This document shows positions 44,871 to 56,620 of a DNA stretch of 64,000 nt, piece by piece. Source of the stretch: Ailanthus altissimus (taxonomy: Eukaryota; Streptophyta; Magnoliopsida; Sapindales; Simaroubaceae); contig OX327699.1 of assembly GCA_946807835.1 (NCBI GenBank), positions 8,177,001 through 8,241,000 on the forward strand, given 5' to 3'. The notes beneath the pieces were generated by a model that was not told the origin of the DNA, ran no database searches, and saw only the letters and a list, made by a program, of their open reading frames with translations. Each line of letters begins with the position of its first letter. Position 1 is the first letter of the stretch. A program made the translations under genes and the position numbers.

Positions 44871-46320
44871 GTTGTGGAGTTGCTTGAAGAGTTCAAAGAT
44901 GTATTTCTGGAGGAGCTACCATTGGGATATAGATGTAATTTATTTGGTGCCTAAAGCTTCACTTCCAAATAGACCAGCATATAGATGTAATCCGGAGGAA
45001 GCAAAGGAGATCAAAAGGTAGGTTGGTGAGCTCTTAGAGAGGGGCTATGTGCGTGAGTCACTTAGTCCTTGTTCAGTGCCTACTTTGCTTGTTCCAAAGA
45101 AGGATGGTACTATGAGAATGTATGTGGATAGTCGGGCTATCAACAAGATAACGGTTAAGTATCAATTTCTTATTCCTAGACTTGATGATATGATTGATGA
45201 ATTGCATGGTGCTGTTTGTTTTTCTAAAGTTGATTTGATAAGTATCACCAAATTAGGATGAAAGAAGGTGATGAATGGAAAACAACCTTTAAAACTAAGC
45301 ATGGATTGTATGAGTGGATGGTGATGCCGTTTGGGCTTTCTAATGCACCTAGTACATTTATGAGACTTATGAACCATATTTTGAGGAAGTTTATTGGGCT
45401 ATTTGTTGTGGTCTATTTTGATGATATCTTGATCTATAGTAAAACTTCAGATGATCATGTGAAGCATCTTATGGCTATATTTGAGACCTTGAGTGATGCT
45501 AAGTTGTATGGAAACCTCAAAAAGTGCTATTTCTGCCAAGATAGTGTTATCTTTTTAGGGTATATTATTTATGGTAGTGGAATTAAGGTTGATGAGGAGA
45601 AGGTTAAGGCAATTCGTGATTGGCCTAAACTTACTGGTGTTGCGGATGTGAGAAGTTTTCATGGGTTAGCCTCTTTCTATAGGCGATTTATTAAAGACTT
45701 TAGTTCTATTGTTGCGCTTATGACAGAGTGTTTGAAAAAGAGAAATGAGTTTAGGTGGAATGAGAATGCACAGAAGTCATTTGAACTGATTAAAGAACAA
45801 TTATGTTCTGCTCCAGTTTTTGCACTTCCCAATTTTGCTAAAACATTTGAAATAGAGTGTGATGCTTCAGGGGTTGGTATTAGGGCTGTTTTGATGCAAG
45901 AAAAGAGGCCAATTGTATTCTTTAGTGAGAAGCTGAATGAGGCACGTTTAAACTACTCTATTTATGACAAGGAGTTTTATGCATTAATTCGGGCTCTCGA
46001 GGTATGGCAGCATTATCTATTTCCTAAAGAGTTCATTATTCATACTGACCATGAATCATTAAAGTATCTTAAAAGGCAGAACAAGCTGAATAGAAGACAT
46101 GTCAAATGTGTAAAATTCATGAAGCCATTTCCATATGTCATAAAATACAAGAAGGGACAAACTAATGTCATTGCTGATGCTCTTTCTAGGAGGTATGCAT
46201 TGATTTCTATGTTAAATGCAAGGCTTTTGGGTTTTGAACAGGTGAAAGAACAATATACCAGTGATTCATACTTTGCTAATATGATGTCTAAATGTGCTAA
46301 AGGAGCTTGTGATAGGTTCT
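44871..46320 (+). pseudogene. RT and RNase H of the youngest gypsy
   Basis: RT starts in the 44871-45048 stretch (PNRPAYRCNPEEAKEI, broken by a stop), then [19 protein letters not shown] (45052), a small frameshift at about 45245 inside the KVDL...Q motif, then YFDD at 45414-45425. RNase H follows: [11 protein letters not shown] (first Asp), [15 protein letters not shown] (Glu), [13 protein letters not shown] (Asp), [10 protein letters not shown] (last Asp, about 46170-46195). The 399-codon open frame 45258-46457 is the longest in the window. All catalytic residues seen here are intact. Confidence 0.9.
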
Positions 46321-47461
46321 TTGTGCATGATGGTTACTTGTTCAAGTTGGGCAGAATGTGTATACCTTTAGGATCTTTACGTGAGTTGCATGTGCGTGAG
46401 GCTCATGGGGTGGTCTTAGTGGTCATTTTGGGGAGAAGAAAACTTATGAGCTACTGAAAGAGCATTTCTTTTGAAAGATGTGTAAATTGCAAGAAAGCTA
46501 AGGGTAAAGAGAATGCATATGGACTATATATGCCTTTACTTATCCCAGAGCAACCATGGATGGATATTAGTATAGACTTTGTGCTTGGATTACCTAGAAC
46601 ACAACGTGGGAAGGATTCAGTAATGGTTGTGGTTGATCGGTCCTCCAAAATGTCACACTTTATTTCTTGTAACAAAACTGATGATGCTATTCATATTTCT
46701 GATTTATTTTTTAGGGAAATTGTACGTTTGCATGGAATCCCTAAAAGCATTGTCTCTGATCGTGATACAAAGTTCTTAAGCTATTTTTGGAAGACTCTTT
46801 GGAAGAAGCTTAGAACAAAGTTACTTTTCAGTACTGCTTGTCATCCACAAACTAATGGGCAAACTGAGGTAGTGAATCGTACTCTTATCTTCTTTATTAC
46901 GGGCTGTTATAAACAAGAACTTAAAGAATTGGGATACTTGTTTGCCTATTGTGGAGTTTGCATACAACCGTAGTGTGCATGGGGCTACAAAATTTTCACC
47001 ATTTGAGATTGTGTATGGATTTAATCCATTTGTTCCTATTGACCTTATTCCTATTCCAATTGATGAGAGGACATCTATGGATGGTGTTAAGAAGGCAGAA
47101 TTGATGAAGAAGCTTCACGAGTAGGTTCGAATTCATATTGAGGAGAAAATAGCTAAGTATGTTAAGCATGCTAATAAAGGATGAAAAATGATTAGCTTTG
47201 AACCTAGTGATCTTGTTTGGATTCATCTTAGCAAGGGAAGATTTTCTAGCAAGCGAAGTCCAAGCTGATGCCAAGAGTTGATGGACCTTTTCGTATTATA
47301 GATAAGGTAAATAGTAATGCTTACAAAGTTGACCTTCTTGGTGATTACAATGTTTCAGCCACTTTTAATGTGAAAGACTTATCTCTTTATTTGGAAGATT
47401 TAGAAGATTCTGATTTGAGGGCAAATCATTCTCTACCCGGGGTTGATGATGTGCATCATTA
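46321..47461 (+). pseudogene. Integrase of the youngest gypsy
   Basis: The HHCC zinc-binding region is damaged by a frameshift and small deletion at about 46408-46480 (EAHG..., then CVNCKKAKG). The catalytic core is intact: [20 protein letters not shown] (Asp, about 46558), [10 protein letters not shown] (Asp, about 46749), [18 protein letters not shown] (Glu, about 46838). A frameshift at about 46945 and a stop at 47122 follow. The C-terminus reads VDGPFRIIDKVNSNAYKV and SATFNVKDLSLYL and stops at 47460; no chromodomain is present. Inserts the cDNA into nuclear DNA. Confidence 0.88.
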
Positions 47462-48153
47462 AGGTTCTAAATCAACTCAAGAAGGCGAGCTGAGCGTAAA
47501 GGAGATTTTAGATGGTCCAATAACAAGGGCTAAGGCTAAACAGCTTCAAAGGGCCATAAGTAGTCAAATTAGAGCTATTGAAGCTTCTATGGGATTAGAA
47601 GCTTGCAATCTAAATGGAAACGAGCTAAATGTGGTTATTTGTCTTCAATTAGAGATTGGGACGTGATTTAGAGATTTTTGGTGACGTTGGGCTTAAAGAA
47701 GTAGCTAAGGGCTTTCTTTCCATACTATTAGGCTTTATTTACTTCTTATGTTACTATTTTTATGTATTTGAGTCATTTTGAACTTGTTTAGTTTTGTTTT
47801 AAAATTGTTAAGTCATATTGGGCTTATTTTAGGCGTTTAAAGTTTATTAGGTAACATTAGGGTTTTTCCTCATTTTCTAAGCCTATATAAGGCATGTTAA
47901 AGTCTTATAGAGGTAGTTGCCTCATTTTGGAATTGGATGCACGAAAATAAAACTTTTCTCTCTCAAAATTGTCTTCTCAAGTTTTTCAACTTTTGAAGAT
48001 AGTTGCTGACTTATCACTCTTTGATCATCAAGAGTGTGGTGTCAAACCCTTAAATTGATCCTTATGTCGTCCATACGACTTATGAAGGTATCTATTTAGT
48101 TCTATCCCCCATCAATTTTACCATTTAATTTTGTTATAAATCAAGGCACATCA
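47447..48153 (+). repeat. 3' LTR of the youngest gypsy
   Basis: Same length (707 bp) and ends as the 5' LTR; it starts inside the last codons of the integrase frame, so coding overlaps the LTR by 14 bp. Ends CAAGGCACATCA, then TSD CAAAG. Most differences from the 5' LTR are C/T or G/A transitions, as expected from 5-methylcytosine decay. Confidence 0.92.
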
Positions 48154-48158
48154 CAAAG

Positions 48159-49770
48159 GACTAGAGTAATTGTCTTTTTATTAAGCACAAACGAGTATTT
48201 GTTGGTAAAATTACCGTGCTTAATATATCGATCAAATTTCCATAGTTGGCCTAGTAACAAGTGTCTAGCTTGCAACGAAACTACCTCACACAAAACTTCA
48301 TCTTTATATTTTTTGATGCAGAAGAAAACTAGCACCTGTTCCGTAACCCTCACCTTACCACTATTATTTAGCCATTGCAATTTGTAAGGTTGGAGATGCT
48401 TAATTGTTGGCAGCCCTAATTTCTCCACCATTGTACTGCTAGTAATGTTAGTACAACTACCTCCATCAATAATCACACTACATACCTTGATTTGAACGTA
48501 GCTATAATATGAAAGATGTTTTTTTGGCTAAACTTTGTTATCTTTTTTGACCTGCATACTTAGAACTCTCTCCGCAACCAACAATTCACCTTGGGTAGCA
48601 TATTTCTCATCATTCATATCCTCAAATGTTGGCATAGATTCGATGATATCTTCATCATCAGATTCAGTTTCACCCTTATCTCGTAATATCATAACTCTTT
48701 TATTTAGACATTGGCTTGCTATATGACCCCTACCTTCGCATTTAAAACACTTAATATCATGATTCTGAGGGGTGAAAGTATAAGATTTACTCTGATTTCC
48801 ATAGCTGGTTGCTTCTTATTTTTGCTCGATTTTAGACTTAGCAGTAGCTTGCTTTTTAGCTTTCTTCATAAACTTAGGCCTCCATGATGAACTCGAGCTA
48901 AGGTTTTGTATACTGCTGCCCCTCCCTTTAAGTTGTTCTCAATTTTGATAGCCATGTGCACCAAATCTTCCAACTCCACATAATGTTGCAATTTTAACAA
49001 ATTAGCAATTTTTTGATTCAAACCAACCAAAAACCTAGTCATAAAAGCCTCTCAATCTTCTTTTACATTCACTCAGATCATAGTAATTTTCATCTCCTTA
49101 TAATAATCCTCCACACTTTAATTACCTTGTGTAAGACTTTACAACTTTTGGTATAACTCACGGGAGTAATGGCTTAAAACAAACCGTCTCCTTATCACGA
49201 TTTTTATTTTCTCCCATGTTTCTATTGGACGCTCTCTATTTCTCTTCCTGTTTAACAGTAATTGATCCCACCTAACAATCGCATAATCAAAAAATTTAGT
49301 AGATGTAAGTTTTACCTTTTTAAGTTTGGAATAATTGTGACAATCAAATACTAATTCTAACTTTTTCTCCTACTCAAGGTAAGCTTTTAAATCTTTTTTA
49401 TTTGAATGATGAAATCTTCATCTTAATATTACCCAAGTTATTAACTTCCTGATTCCTAGCTTCTCTAAACCGCTCATCATATCCCCTATGCCAATAATTA
49501 AATCCTGGTCATCTTCTTCATCAAAACAGTCCCTATAATATTCTTCACCTTCAACTCTCACTTCCCTAGGTTAAACTCTCCCTCTCCTATACATATTAAG
49601 AGTGTTTTGTGGCTACTCCAAATGTGCATTCTCTACTCGATCTATCCATTCATGAACTTATTCCATCTCTGTTTTCAACACTCTCATTATCTCACCCATT
49701 AAAACTTCCATGAGAAACTTTAAATCAATCTCTTCTGACGTAATTTTGGAAGTATTTTTCTTCTTGTTGT
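48159..49770 (-). pseudogene. Gypsy gag and protease (minus)
   Basis: Minus strand from about 49770: Gag N-terminus (MGEIMRVLKTEME near 49690), an acidic stretch (EEYYRDCFDEEDDQD, about 49545), Gag domain (DYAIVRWDQLLL, PIETWEKIKIVIRRRFVLSHYSRELYQKL, about 49290-49150), a clean zinc knuckle (CFKCEGRGHIASQC, about 48757-48716), an acidic linker, and protease MIIDGGSCTNITSSTMVEKLG (48476-48414). The protease frame stays open for 111 codons to 48144, just inside the nested LTR. Stops are scattered through Gag. Confidence 0.83.
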
Positions 49771-50218
49771 CTCATATGTTTGCTGCAAAACAAAGTTAGA
49801 GAAACAAAAAAGAACCTCATACACTCCCTCACGTGTTTCACTAAAAGAATGATTCACTCAACTTTCTTTCGTGTTTCATACAAAATTATATATGCTTTTA
49901 CCCTTTTATGTGCTCACCACTCTTGCCTATTTTTACTCATAGTAATCCTTTATAAGTTCTAATCAAACTAATTAAATAAATATCACAATTTTTAGTAATA
50001 ATTCACCAAGAACTCATAAAGAGAAATTTGAATTTAAAGGCTTAGAAAACAAGATTATGTCACGTATTTAAGATTTTATTTTAGAGCAAGAAATTCGAAT
50101 TTATAGAATTGAAAAGGAACACAAAAATGTAAAATTGAAATAAAAATTACAAGAGTTGAATTGCAATGTCATTTTTTTTTTCAAAATAAATGTAGGCAAA
50201 TCTATAACTAGTGCCAAA

Positions 50219-50229
50219 CTCTAATACCA
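50219..50229 (-). other. Primer-binding site (minus)
   Basis: Minus strand TGGTATTAGAG directly after the LTR end CGTATCA-AT; a C-to-T change from the tRNA-iMet site TGGTATCAGAG. Confirms that the right LTR is the 5' one. Confidence 0.85.
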
Positions 50230-50231
50230 AT

Positions 50232-50934
50232 TGATACGATCTATACCAAGAAACTGAGCAAGTTGTGAATCAAGAAAGACTCCAAGATTGTCAAAAAATA
50301 GATTCCTTGCTTATATTGAAGCAAGAACCTTAGGATAATGAAGATGCCACAATTAATTATGGAAGGATAGATTGATAAGTCTAAGGAGAATGCTACAAAA
50401 ATTATTTTGATAAGCTTTAAGAGTAAAAAAAAATAAAAAAGAATTTTCTTAATCAAATTGTTGAATACTTTCCTTTCATTCCTTATGTATTTATAGTGAA
50501 CACTTGGGATGCCAGCATTTAGTAAAATATTTAGTGACAATTTAAAACTACTAACTATCAAATACTATCAACAATTAAGGATTTTTATTTCAAACACACT
50601 GTCAAACATTGCAACTGCTATCATAAATGCAATTGCAAGTTGAAGCTTCTCATCACATAGGCTGCTATTGGCAACTTATACTACTTTTTAATTACTTCTA
50701 AAAGTGTAATGGCCATTAATAAAATTTTCATCATGTCCCCAAACACTTGATGAGTGAAAATCGAGTAATCATTAATTTAGAGTTTTCTTGGGCCTTCATG
50801 AATTCACCTCAGCCCAAATGTTTTAAATCAGTCCATTGAGAGTTTTTTTGAATATTTTAAATTGAGCCCTTATAACCGGATGAACTGAAACTTGAATAGG
50901 ATATGCATTCCATTTGTTAGCCATGCTCTTATCA
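50232..50934 (-). repeat. 5' LTR (minus)
   Basis: 703 bp; plus reading TGATACGATCTATACC...GCTCTTATCA. Pararetrovirus sequence resumes immediately after it at 50935. Confidence 0.87.
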
Positions 50935-51930
50935 AGGTACAATTACCATGTCTCTAAGGAAGGATTCCTAGTAGAAGTTTCTGACGCCTTCTTGAAATTT
51001 TGAATGCAATTGACAGTTAATCACGAATACTTTTGATGCAAAGGTTTACTTTGTTTCATTTTATGAGATCCCATGGATTATTAGGTGGGAGTATGAAGAT
51101 TCAGATTAGACTCCATAAAAGTTCTATAATCCCAAAACTACTTAGAGGCATTTTAGTTAGATACTGGTCGAACTTTAATTTTGACTACTTAAAGCCCAAA
51201 GGCTTTAAGCCTTACCTCAACAAAAGGGTAGCCCCATAGGTGATGATGTTCACTAGTCCAAAGTCTTCAATGAAGTCTCAAAAATAATTAAAGCTAAAGG
51301 TAAAGGTAAAGGTCTATCTGAAGAAGAAATTGAGAAGCAAATTTTAAAAGCCCTTTCAGCATCTTCTTCATCAGAATTTCACTTGGACTATGTTCCATAT
51401 GGAGGCTCAATGACCCAAGATCTTTATGATCTATGAAGCTGTTGAATCGACTCCAAACTATCAAGACACGTGTCTGCTAATTGTTATGCCGACACCTAAG
51501 CTTATTGTTTGTGCCGATGGTTAATTTTAACATGTTTTAAGTTTCTGAATCCAAACAATGAAAGAAAAAATGTGCGCAGAGCATCTTCTTTTATGATTGT
51601 CCTATTGTTGGTTATCATTGTCCTTAATGTATTATATGTTTTCATTTGAAGTTCAGATATAAAATCCGTTGTAGTCTATTTAAGTTTAAAATCCTTTCTA
51701 TTGTAAAAACAAGTATAGAATATTGTGTGTTTAAGATTGTAAGAAAATTGAGAGAAATCCCTCTGCCTCTCGAAGCTAAAAGCTTTTGTAATCTTTTGAT
51801 GGCAATATATGTAAGTTTCTTTCTTTTGAATATATTGTGTTAAATCATTCCACTTTATATTATTTAGTTATTAAGTATAAACCCTGGGCCATTCTGGTAT
51901 AAACCTTGATCCAAAATAAAATTTTCTTAG
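50935..51930 (+). mobile_element. Endogenous pararetrovirus, right part
   Basis: Resumes the sequence cut at 40156. 50935-51440 has coding-like text in shifting frames (open piece 51033-51239; an AKGKGKGLSEEEIEKQILKAL stretch near 51300). 51440-51930 is non-coding and promoter-like. No domain name can be given. Assignment rests on continuity across the inserted gypsy, not on a recognised protein. Confidence 0.55.
51465..51700 (+). promoter_or_regulatory. Promoter-like region of the pararetrovirus relic
   Basis: A perfect 10-bp palindrome GACACGTGTC (51465-51474) holds a G-box core CACGTG, the site of plant bZIP/bHLH factors. About 200 bp downstream lies TCTATTTAAG (51675-51684), a plausible TATA element. 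In caulimovirids the pregenomic-RNA promoter sits after the last ORF, which fits this position. Activity is not shown. Confidence 0.4.
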
Positions 51931-52520
51931 AAACATTACGACTACATTTATTTTCATGAACTTTTCGTCAAGCACATTTTGTGTCAAGAACTTATCAATG
52001 AGAAAAGAAAGTGCTCAAATAACCAAAACAACATAAAACAAATGGAGAAAAAAATATGGGCTTTCAGGAAAAAAAAAAATTCACGAACTCATTATGTGTG
52101 AAGAACTTTTCATTGTTAAAGGAAATCTCACAAAACAAACAAAAATAACACTAACACAATGCTTTGAGCTAAATATTTGGTTTTCACAGAAAACTAAAGA
52201 ACTAATTTTGTGTCACAAAACTTTCAATATGAAAAGAAATTGCATAAGATGTACCAAAACAACACCAATGTCACAAAATTTTCATTATAAAAAGAAATTG
52301 CTCAAGATGTACCAAAACAACACCAATACGGTATTCTGAGCTAAAATATACATTTCGAGCAAAAATTATGACCAAGTTTTACATCAAAAACTTCTCATTG
52401 TGAAATGAATGCTTAAAAATAACCAAAACAACACAAAAAAGGTGTTTTAACCCAAAAAATAAGTTTCCACAAAAAAATTACAACTTGATTTTTCATCTTG
52501 AACTTGTCGTTGTGAAACTT
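51931..52520 (-). repeat. Second copy of the ~115-bp satellite-like repeat, inverted
   Basis: About five units in reverse orientation relative to 17780-20563: CATTTTGTGTCAAGAAC, ACCAAAACAACACCAATAC and GAGCTAAAATATAC are the reverse complements of the unit phrases. One segment (52226-52345) holds a short local duplication, with CAAAACAACACCAAT twice 64 bp apart. Flanked by the pararetrovirus on the left and a copia fragment on the right. Confidence 0.8.
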
Positions 52521-52524
52521 GTTA

Positions 52525-54070
52525 CGAGGCTATGACTTCTCTTGATGCTCCGTTATGGAGAGAGGCAATTAATGATGAAATCGGCTCAATCATGAGTAAT
52601 TATGTATAGAAATTGGTTGATTTGCCTTCGGGTACCAAGCTCATTAGTTGTAAATAGATCTTGGAAAAGAAGATAAGGACTAATGGTACAATTGAGAAGT
52701 ATAAGGCAAGGTTGGTTGCCAAAGGGTTCACTTAAAAGAAAGATTTGAACAATTTGATACTTATACTGCTGTAACTAAAATTACATTCATTAGAATTTGT
52801 TTGCATTAGCTACAATATATAATTTGTTCGTACATCAAATTGATGTAAAGCCGTCTTTCTAAATGGTGATTTAGAAGAGAAAATTTACATGGAACAACTG
52901 AAAGATTATGTTAGTGTTGGTATAGAGCATAAAGTATATAAATTAGTAAAGTCTTTGTATGGCTTGAAACAAACACCAAAACAATGGCATGAGAAGTTTA
53001 ACAATGCTTTAGTATCAAATGGTTTTATGATAAATGATTTCAATAAATTTGTGTACTATAAAACCTTTGATACTAATAACTATGTCATCATATGTCTTTA
53101 TATAGATGACATGCTTATATTCGGTCCTAGTACAAAAGTAATATATGAGATTAACAAATTTCTATCGACTAAGTTTGAAATAAAAAATATGGGGGAAGCT
53201 GATGTCATTTTTAGAATAAAGATTATGAGATCATCTATGCTCTCACTTTATCACAATAGCACTATGTAAATAAGTTTCTAGAGAGGTTTGAGTATATAGC
53301 ATGCAAATCGGTGGCAACACCGTATAATGCTACTGTTAAACTTAGAAAAAATATTTAGCATGGTGACAATTAGAATTGGTATGCACAAATTATTGGTAGT
53401 CTTATGTACTTGATGAACAATACTAGGCCTGATATAGCATATGCTATAGGGAGACTGAGTAGTTATACTCAGAATCCAAGAAAAGAGCATTGGAGTGCCT
53501 TAGATAATGTTGGTAAATATTTGATAGGCACTAAAACTTGTGATAAAAGGTTATTGTAATGCTAATTAGATATCTGAATCCAATGAAGTGAAGTCTACTA
53601 CTAGATATCTGTTCACTTTGAGTGGAGGAGTTATATGTTAAAAATCTATTAAATAGACTTGTATAGCATGATCTACTATGGAGTAGAAATTAATAGCCTT
53701 AGAAAAAGCTTATCTGAGGCTGAGTGGTTAAAGAAACTCATGAGTGATCTTCTCATTAATACTCACCCTCTTACGATAATTTTTATAAATTGAATTGCTT
53801 AGCAGCTATTACTAAAGCAAAAAGTAAGATTTATAATGGAAAAAGTAGACATATTCATCTAAGAATGACATTATTAAGTAGCTACTATAATATGGGGTGG
53901 TAAGCCTAGATTATATGAGGTTAGAGATGAACTTGGCCGATCCTCTGATAAAGCCACTAATTAGGAGATTAGTGGAACAGACATCGAGGGGGATGAGACT
54001 TCTGCTAAACTATGAGACAAAAGTGATGATAACCCTACCTATGTGATTGATGATCCCATTGAAGTAGGTT
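52525..54070 (+). pseudogene. Copia-2 reverse transcriptase / RNase H
   Basis: RVT_2-type RT: YEAMTSLDAPLWREAINDE (52528), KYKARLVAKGF (about 52700), then the open piece 52889-53269 with YKLVKSLYGLKQTPKQWHEK and intact YIDD at 53099-53110. After a stop: IGSLMYLMNNTRPDIAYAIG (about 53395) and RNase H remnants (TRYLFTLSGG, SEAEWLKKLMSDLL, SKIYNGKSRHI-like, about 53590-53870) broken by stops. The RNase H part is more decayed than the RT core. Confidence 0.85.
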
Positions 54071-54591
54071 CATAAGGGTAAGAACAAGTCACTTGTTATT
54101 TTTTTGTACTATCAATTGTAATTTGTGAGTCCCTCCCTATAACGAAGTAGTACATTTATAGTAGGTAAGGGTGAGTAATACTCTTAATGAACTCCATAGC
54201 CCTATATAGTTTGGTGGTGTATTAAACCTGCAGGACACACTTGATATAGTGTCACCTATATGAGTGTAGAATTGGGTCAGTACTTATGAGAGTTAGGCAG
54301 GCATCTTTAGAGCACTCATGAAACCAAGAAATCACATGACAATTAATAGTGCCAAACTGCGAACAAAGACAAGTTACTAGAGATTTTAACTTGATCATTT
54401 AATCCTCTATTTTACATTCAAAAGAATGAAGGTTGATAGAAACTTGATTTCACCTAGTTCCTATAAAATACAATTACTTAAGCAGTGAATTAGTTCATAG
54501 CTTAGAAAAGCACCAATTTATATAAGTTAAATTCTACTTTGATATATAGTTGATTTTAATTACATTAGATTATTTGAAATATGTGGAGGAT

Positions 54592-55195
54592 TGTTGGTAT
54601 TTTTTTAGTGTATTTCAAATAAACAAATGTAATTTCGAGCATTAGAATAGAGAGAAAAATCCAAGAAGAGAAAGAAAATGAAGGAGAAGCACCCGAGTCG
54701 AAGAAGGCTTGGGCACCGCGGTGCCTAATCAGGCTATTTGAAAAATAGTCGTTGAGCGCCGCGACGCCCAGACCTAGAAAGGTGAATTTTTGGAGAGTCA
54801 TCTACCCCTTCCAATTGGTGTGGCCTTTTGAAGAGGTGTTGTGTCTTTCTAAAGAGACACATTTAACTCTATAAATACTGTAGGCACACACTTAATTTAA
54901 ATAATAACTTCTCTACTTCATCTTCGATAATAATTTCTTTCTTGTTATCAATTATTTTCAAAAGTTCACTTATCGTCCAAGGAAGTTATGATTGGTGTGC
55001 ACCTTTCCAATTTCTAATTGTCATTGAATTATCGTCCAAGGTGTACTATCCTACCATTCAACCTTACTAGATCTTGATAATTATCATTGTGAGCATAGAA
55101 ATCATTTTAAGGACATTGCCTAGCACACATTGACATTAAATAATTCACTTATTGTATCCTTTGTTATACACATCCCGTATATAGATTTTCCATCA
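54592..55195 (+). repeat. 3' LTR of Copia-2
   Basis: Preceded by the poly-purine tract ATGTGGAGGATTG (54580-54592). Begins TGTTGGTATTTTTTTAG and ends GATTTTCCATCA. Contains a GC-rich palindromic block (GGCACCGCGGTGCC at about 54713 and GCGCCGCGACGC at about 54757), and CTCTATAAATACTG (TATA, about 54870-54883). Confidence 0.8.
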
Positions 55196-55878
55196 GTATA
55201 AATCAGAGGGAGTAAAATGCTAGAAAGAAGCATTTGAAAGTTAACTGTAACCTTTTGGAATAGAAGAAATAATCGCCACATCAATTTATAGAAAAATCTC
55301 GGTTAACAAAGGAAAATTCCATGAGCTATCTGCATCTAAAAGATTCGCCACTTTCAATAAATCTCATCCTAAACTGAGAGTTAAAAGTTAAAAGAGAAGG
55401 GTCTCAAAATCCATGGGTTTGCAAATATTGAGAAATTTGTACTTGTACCATCTTCAACTCTTCATTTTAAGCCAACCATAAGAAGTTCTCATCCTCAATA
55501 AGGCCTCTCTAGAAGTAAAAATTGGCAAAAGGGATGTAAGCGTTAATAAAAGAAGTAAATGAGGGAAAATTGTGATTTATTTCACAATTAATTAGCTTAC
55601 AAAAAATCCTACACAAATTAATTGACTTATAAATGTTTTGAAGAATCACCAAAAATTAAACAAGAGAAAAAATTTTGATATTATTTTATCACCCTCTTTT
55701 GTTACAATGTCCAAAGAATAAATATAAGAGAATATCTAACTATGAATTATTCTTATAAGCATAACCATTCATCATATAATTAATAAAAATAAATAAATAT
55801 AGATTACTATGCAACTAGTGCCACAATAAGTAATTGTTGCCATAAATAAAATAAATTATACATATAATATGAAATAAG
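55196..55878. other. No gene recognised
   Basis: AT-rich sequence without useful open frames. If the PBS at 55882 is real, this would be the leader/gag side of a minus-strand copia-like element, but no Gag motif was seen. Confidence 0.4.
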
Positions 55879-55881
55879 GTG

Positions 55882-56620
55882 GCTTTGATACCAATTATTA
55901 ATATATAATTTTTTTTGTTTAATAAAATAAATGCAGTAGATGCCAGATCGTTTTGTTCATAATTACATGTATAAGGATAGAAGATTACTTCAATTTCTCG
56001 CTTCGATTAACCTTGAATTGAATGAATGTAATCTTCTCTACTATCTTAAATCTTCAAACTCACGCGTGTAGGTACGTGAATCTTTCCTTAATCTTCAAAA
56101 TTACACGTTCCTAAAACTAAGAGAAGATGAGTAGCCTAATTCTTTTTCCTTGTAAGAATACGTAAAAGATTTATTATTGTTGTTGCATTTTACTACTCCA
56201 TTACTCCCTAATAATTAGGCATATTTTTGCGCTATTTAGAGTTTAATTAGGATTAAAAATTTAAAGCTTAATTAGGATTTGAGCTAGTAGAAGGACTACA
56301 AGACCATGGGCTTACAAGCTCCAACATAAGTAACCCAATCTAGTCATCTTATGAACTTTTAGTTCTTCAAAGTTAACCCTAGACTATTTCACTAAAAAAC
56401 AAAGATTACACTATAGTAACCCATATTAATCAACAAAAGCCTATTTAAATTAAACCCTTTTAATTAAATTTAGCTTGGCCTTTAGACCAATAATAACTAC
56501 TTAATTGACTCTCTAATTGATGTTTATATTAAAACTATGCAATGGAAATTGTATTACCTTTTTAATAACTTATTTATCTTTAAGTTACTAAATGCTTTAA
56601 TGATCATTTTTTAAGGGATA
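55882..56620 (-). repeat. Probable LTR with PBS (minus), relic
   Basis: Plus GCTTTGATACCA (55882-55893) is the complement of TGGTATCAAAGC, a tRNA-Met PBS on the minus strand. The adjoining 55897-56620 reads as a U5/U3 region with no open frames. The LTR start is not fixed and no second LTR or polyprotein was found, so this is likely a fragment or a small non-autonomous (TRIM-like) element. Confidence 0.45.

Larger units (their letters stand above)
42035..48153 (+). mobile_element. Ty3/gypsy chromovirus-type element (plus), youngest insertion
   Basis: Two 707-bp LTRs (42035-42741, 47447-48153), no indels between them and about 35 differences counted by eye (about 95% identical). Perfect TSD CAAAG at 42030-42034 and 48154-48158, PBS at 42744-42755. 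Gag, protease, RT, RNase H and integrase are all present in order. The integrase ends in an SATFNVKDLSLYL stretch with no chromodomain after it, which fits the CRM-type chromoviruses from general knowledge; LTR ends TGATG...CATCA also fit. The polyprotein carries several stops and frameshifts, so it is not coding-competent as read. Confidence 0.93.
40156..50934 (-). mobile_element. Gypsy element (minus) inserted in the pararetrovirus
   Basis: LTRs 40156-40874 and 50232-50934 (minus-strand start TGATAAGAGC, end CGTATCA), PBS next to the right LTR and a poly-purine tract next to the left one. Interior on the minus strand: gag (49770-48700), protease (48476-48159), then, after the nested insertion, RT and RNase H (42029-40880). 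Integrase is absent. Flanks TTAGT and AGGTA do not form a clean TSD. Pararetrovirus-like sequence lies on both sides. The same family left the solo LTR at 18293-18986. Confidence 0.85.
52521..55195 (+). mobile_element. Ty1/copia element, 5'-truncated (Copia-2)
   Basis: Retains RT, RNase H, poly-purine tract and a 3' LTR; gag, protease, integrase and the 5' LTR are missing. The left edge abuts the satellite-like repeat at about 52520. Because the 5' end is lost no TSD can be tested. Not related closely to Copia-1. Confidence 0.85.

Noticed and set aside
53278..53490. Minus-strand open frame
   Set aside because: Shadow of the copia RT/RNase H coding on the plus strand.
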